DNA from: Deltaproteobacteria bacterium
Lineage (GTDB): Bacteria > Desulfobacterota > Binatia > Binatales > Binataceae
Length of the DNA stretch: 14,381 nt
Assembly: GCA_021799555.1 (NCBI GenBank)
Contig: JAJZAG010000056.1
Span: 1 to 14,381, forward strand
Direction: 5' to 3'
The notes under the pieces were generated by a model. The model was not told the DNA's origin. It saw only the letters and a program-made list of their open reading frames with translations, and searched no databases. Below are positions 13,941 to 14,381 of this stretch, piece after piece. Both the position numbers and the translations under genes were made by a program. Positions within the stretch are counted from its first letter, which is position 1, and each line of letters opens with the position of its first letter.

Positions 13941-14381
13941 TACCCTTGCCCTCCGTTAATGCAGAAATGATTTTGCCGGTCTGCACCATAAGTAGATAGA
14001 TGCGCGGGTGTCCGCCGCGCGTCGAGCTGAAAGCCAGATAACGTCCGTCGGGAGACCACGCGGGAGATTCGTTCGAGCCGACGCCGTCGGTGACCTCGGT
14101 CGGCGAGCCGCCGGCTGCGGGAATTACGAAGATGTCGAAGCGTCCGCCTGAGCGCCCCTGATAAGCGATTCGATCTCCCTTGGGCGAAAACGCGGGCGTC
14201 GTGTTGTAGGTTCCTTTGTACGTGATTCGCCGCGCCGCGCCGCCTTCGATCGGCATGACGTAGATCTGAGGGGTTCCGGAGCGATCCGAGGTGAAGGCAA
14301 TCATCGAGCCGTCGGGGGAGAACGCGGGGCTGACGTTGATGCCGGTAGTATGGGTCAATTGGCGAATCTCCGCGCCGTTTC
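13900..14381 (-). CDS. tolB: Tol-Pal system protein TolB (partial, C-terminal 159 residues)
   Basis: TolB is the periplasmic beta-propeller protein that links Pal to the Tol motor. Only the C-terminal part is in the window; the frame runs off the right edge without a start. Repeated beta-propeller (PD40-type) motifs are visible: SPAFSPDGSMIAFTSDR, TPAFSPKGDRIAYQGR and SPAWSPDGRYLAFSSTR, each followed by an I(Y/F)-strand such as PQIYVMP and FDIFVIP. The protein ends GNDTSPAWSWWLGD, where SPAWS is the expected final strand. The last 41 bases overlap pal. Upstream genes (tolA, tolR, tolQ) would be expected beyond 14381. Confidence 0.94.
   Translation of the reverse strand, partial: NGAEIRQLTHTTGINVSPAFSPDGSMIAFTSDRSGTPQIYVMPIEGGAARRITYKGTYNTTPAFSPKGDRIAYQGRSGGRFDIFVIPAAGGSPTEVTDGVGSNESPAWSPDGRYLAFSSTRGGHPRIYLLMVQTGKIISALTEGKGNDTSPAWSWWLGD

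Overview
This is a GC-rich window (roughly 60-65 % G+C by eye) from a Gram-negative, diderm bacterium. The evidence for the envelope type is a Tol-Pal cluster, several lipoprotein signal peptides and an exported beta-barrel-like protein. Most genes are housekeeping. The order leuA-leuB-asd-like-truA and the gene styles recall Deltaproteobacteria-like lineages, including uncultured groups such as Binatota; that placement is inference. No tRNA, rRNA, CRISPR array, transposase or phage gene was found.

Layout. (1) Minus strand, 1-1640: hisH, hisF and the 5' part of ribH run as one tight operon, hisH and hisF sharing one base. HisF has Gln where the catalytic Asp130 of Thermotoga HisF sits, and RibH is of the archaeal-looking type. 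(2) 1641-2148: a divergent control region. Towards leuA it holds a good sigma70-type promoter, a 27-codon leucine-rich ORF starting almost at the predicted transcript end, a possible antiterminator and a strong intrinsic terminator. This looks like a leucine attenuator. (3) Plus strand, 2149-6751: leuA, leuB, an aspartate-semialdehyde-dehydrogenase-like gene lacking the catalytic Cys (Usg-1-like), and truA. (4) 6972-7259: an HU-family DNA-binding protein with its own upstream region, closed by a hairpin terminator. (5) Minus strand, 7384-8724: rarA/mgsA AAA+ ATPase. (6) 8725-9318: no convincing gene, but a perfect 25-bp palindrome in an AT-rich island. (7) Minus strand, 9319-9789: a small lipoprotein made of five EF-hand-like calcium loops spaced exactly 24 residues apart. 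(8) 9790-10314: a gene-free, hairpin-rich divergent region. (9) Plus strand, 10315-11346: an exported, probably outer-membrane barrel protein. (10) Minus strand, 11484-14381: tolB (3' part), pal, cpoB/ybgF and ribF, transcribed in that order.

How the genes work together. HisH and HisF form the glutamine amidotransferase/cyclase complex of histidine synthesis. LeuA and LeuB catalyse two steps of leucine synthesis, and the upstream element would tie their transcription to leucyl-tRNA supply. RibH and RibF act early and late in flavin synthesis but lie in different operons. TolB, Pal and CpoB belong to the envelope-constriction machinery. The least ordinary items are the candidate leu attenuator, the two active-site substitutions (HisF Q130, Cys-less Asd-like protein), the 24-residue EF-hand repeat lipoprotein and the unexplained palindrome at 9104-9128.
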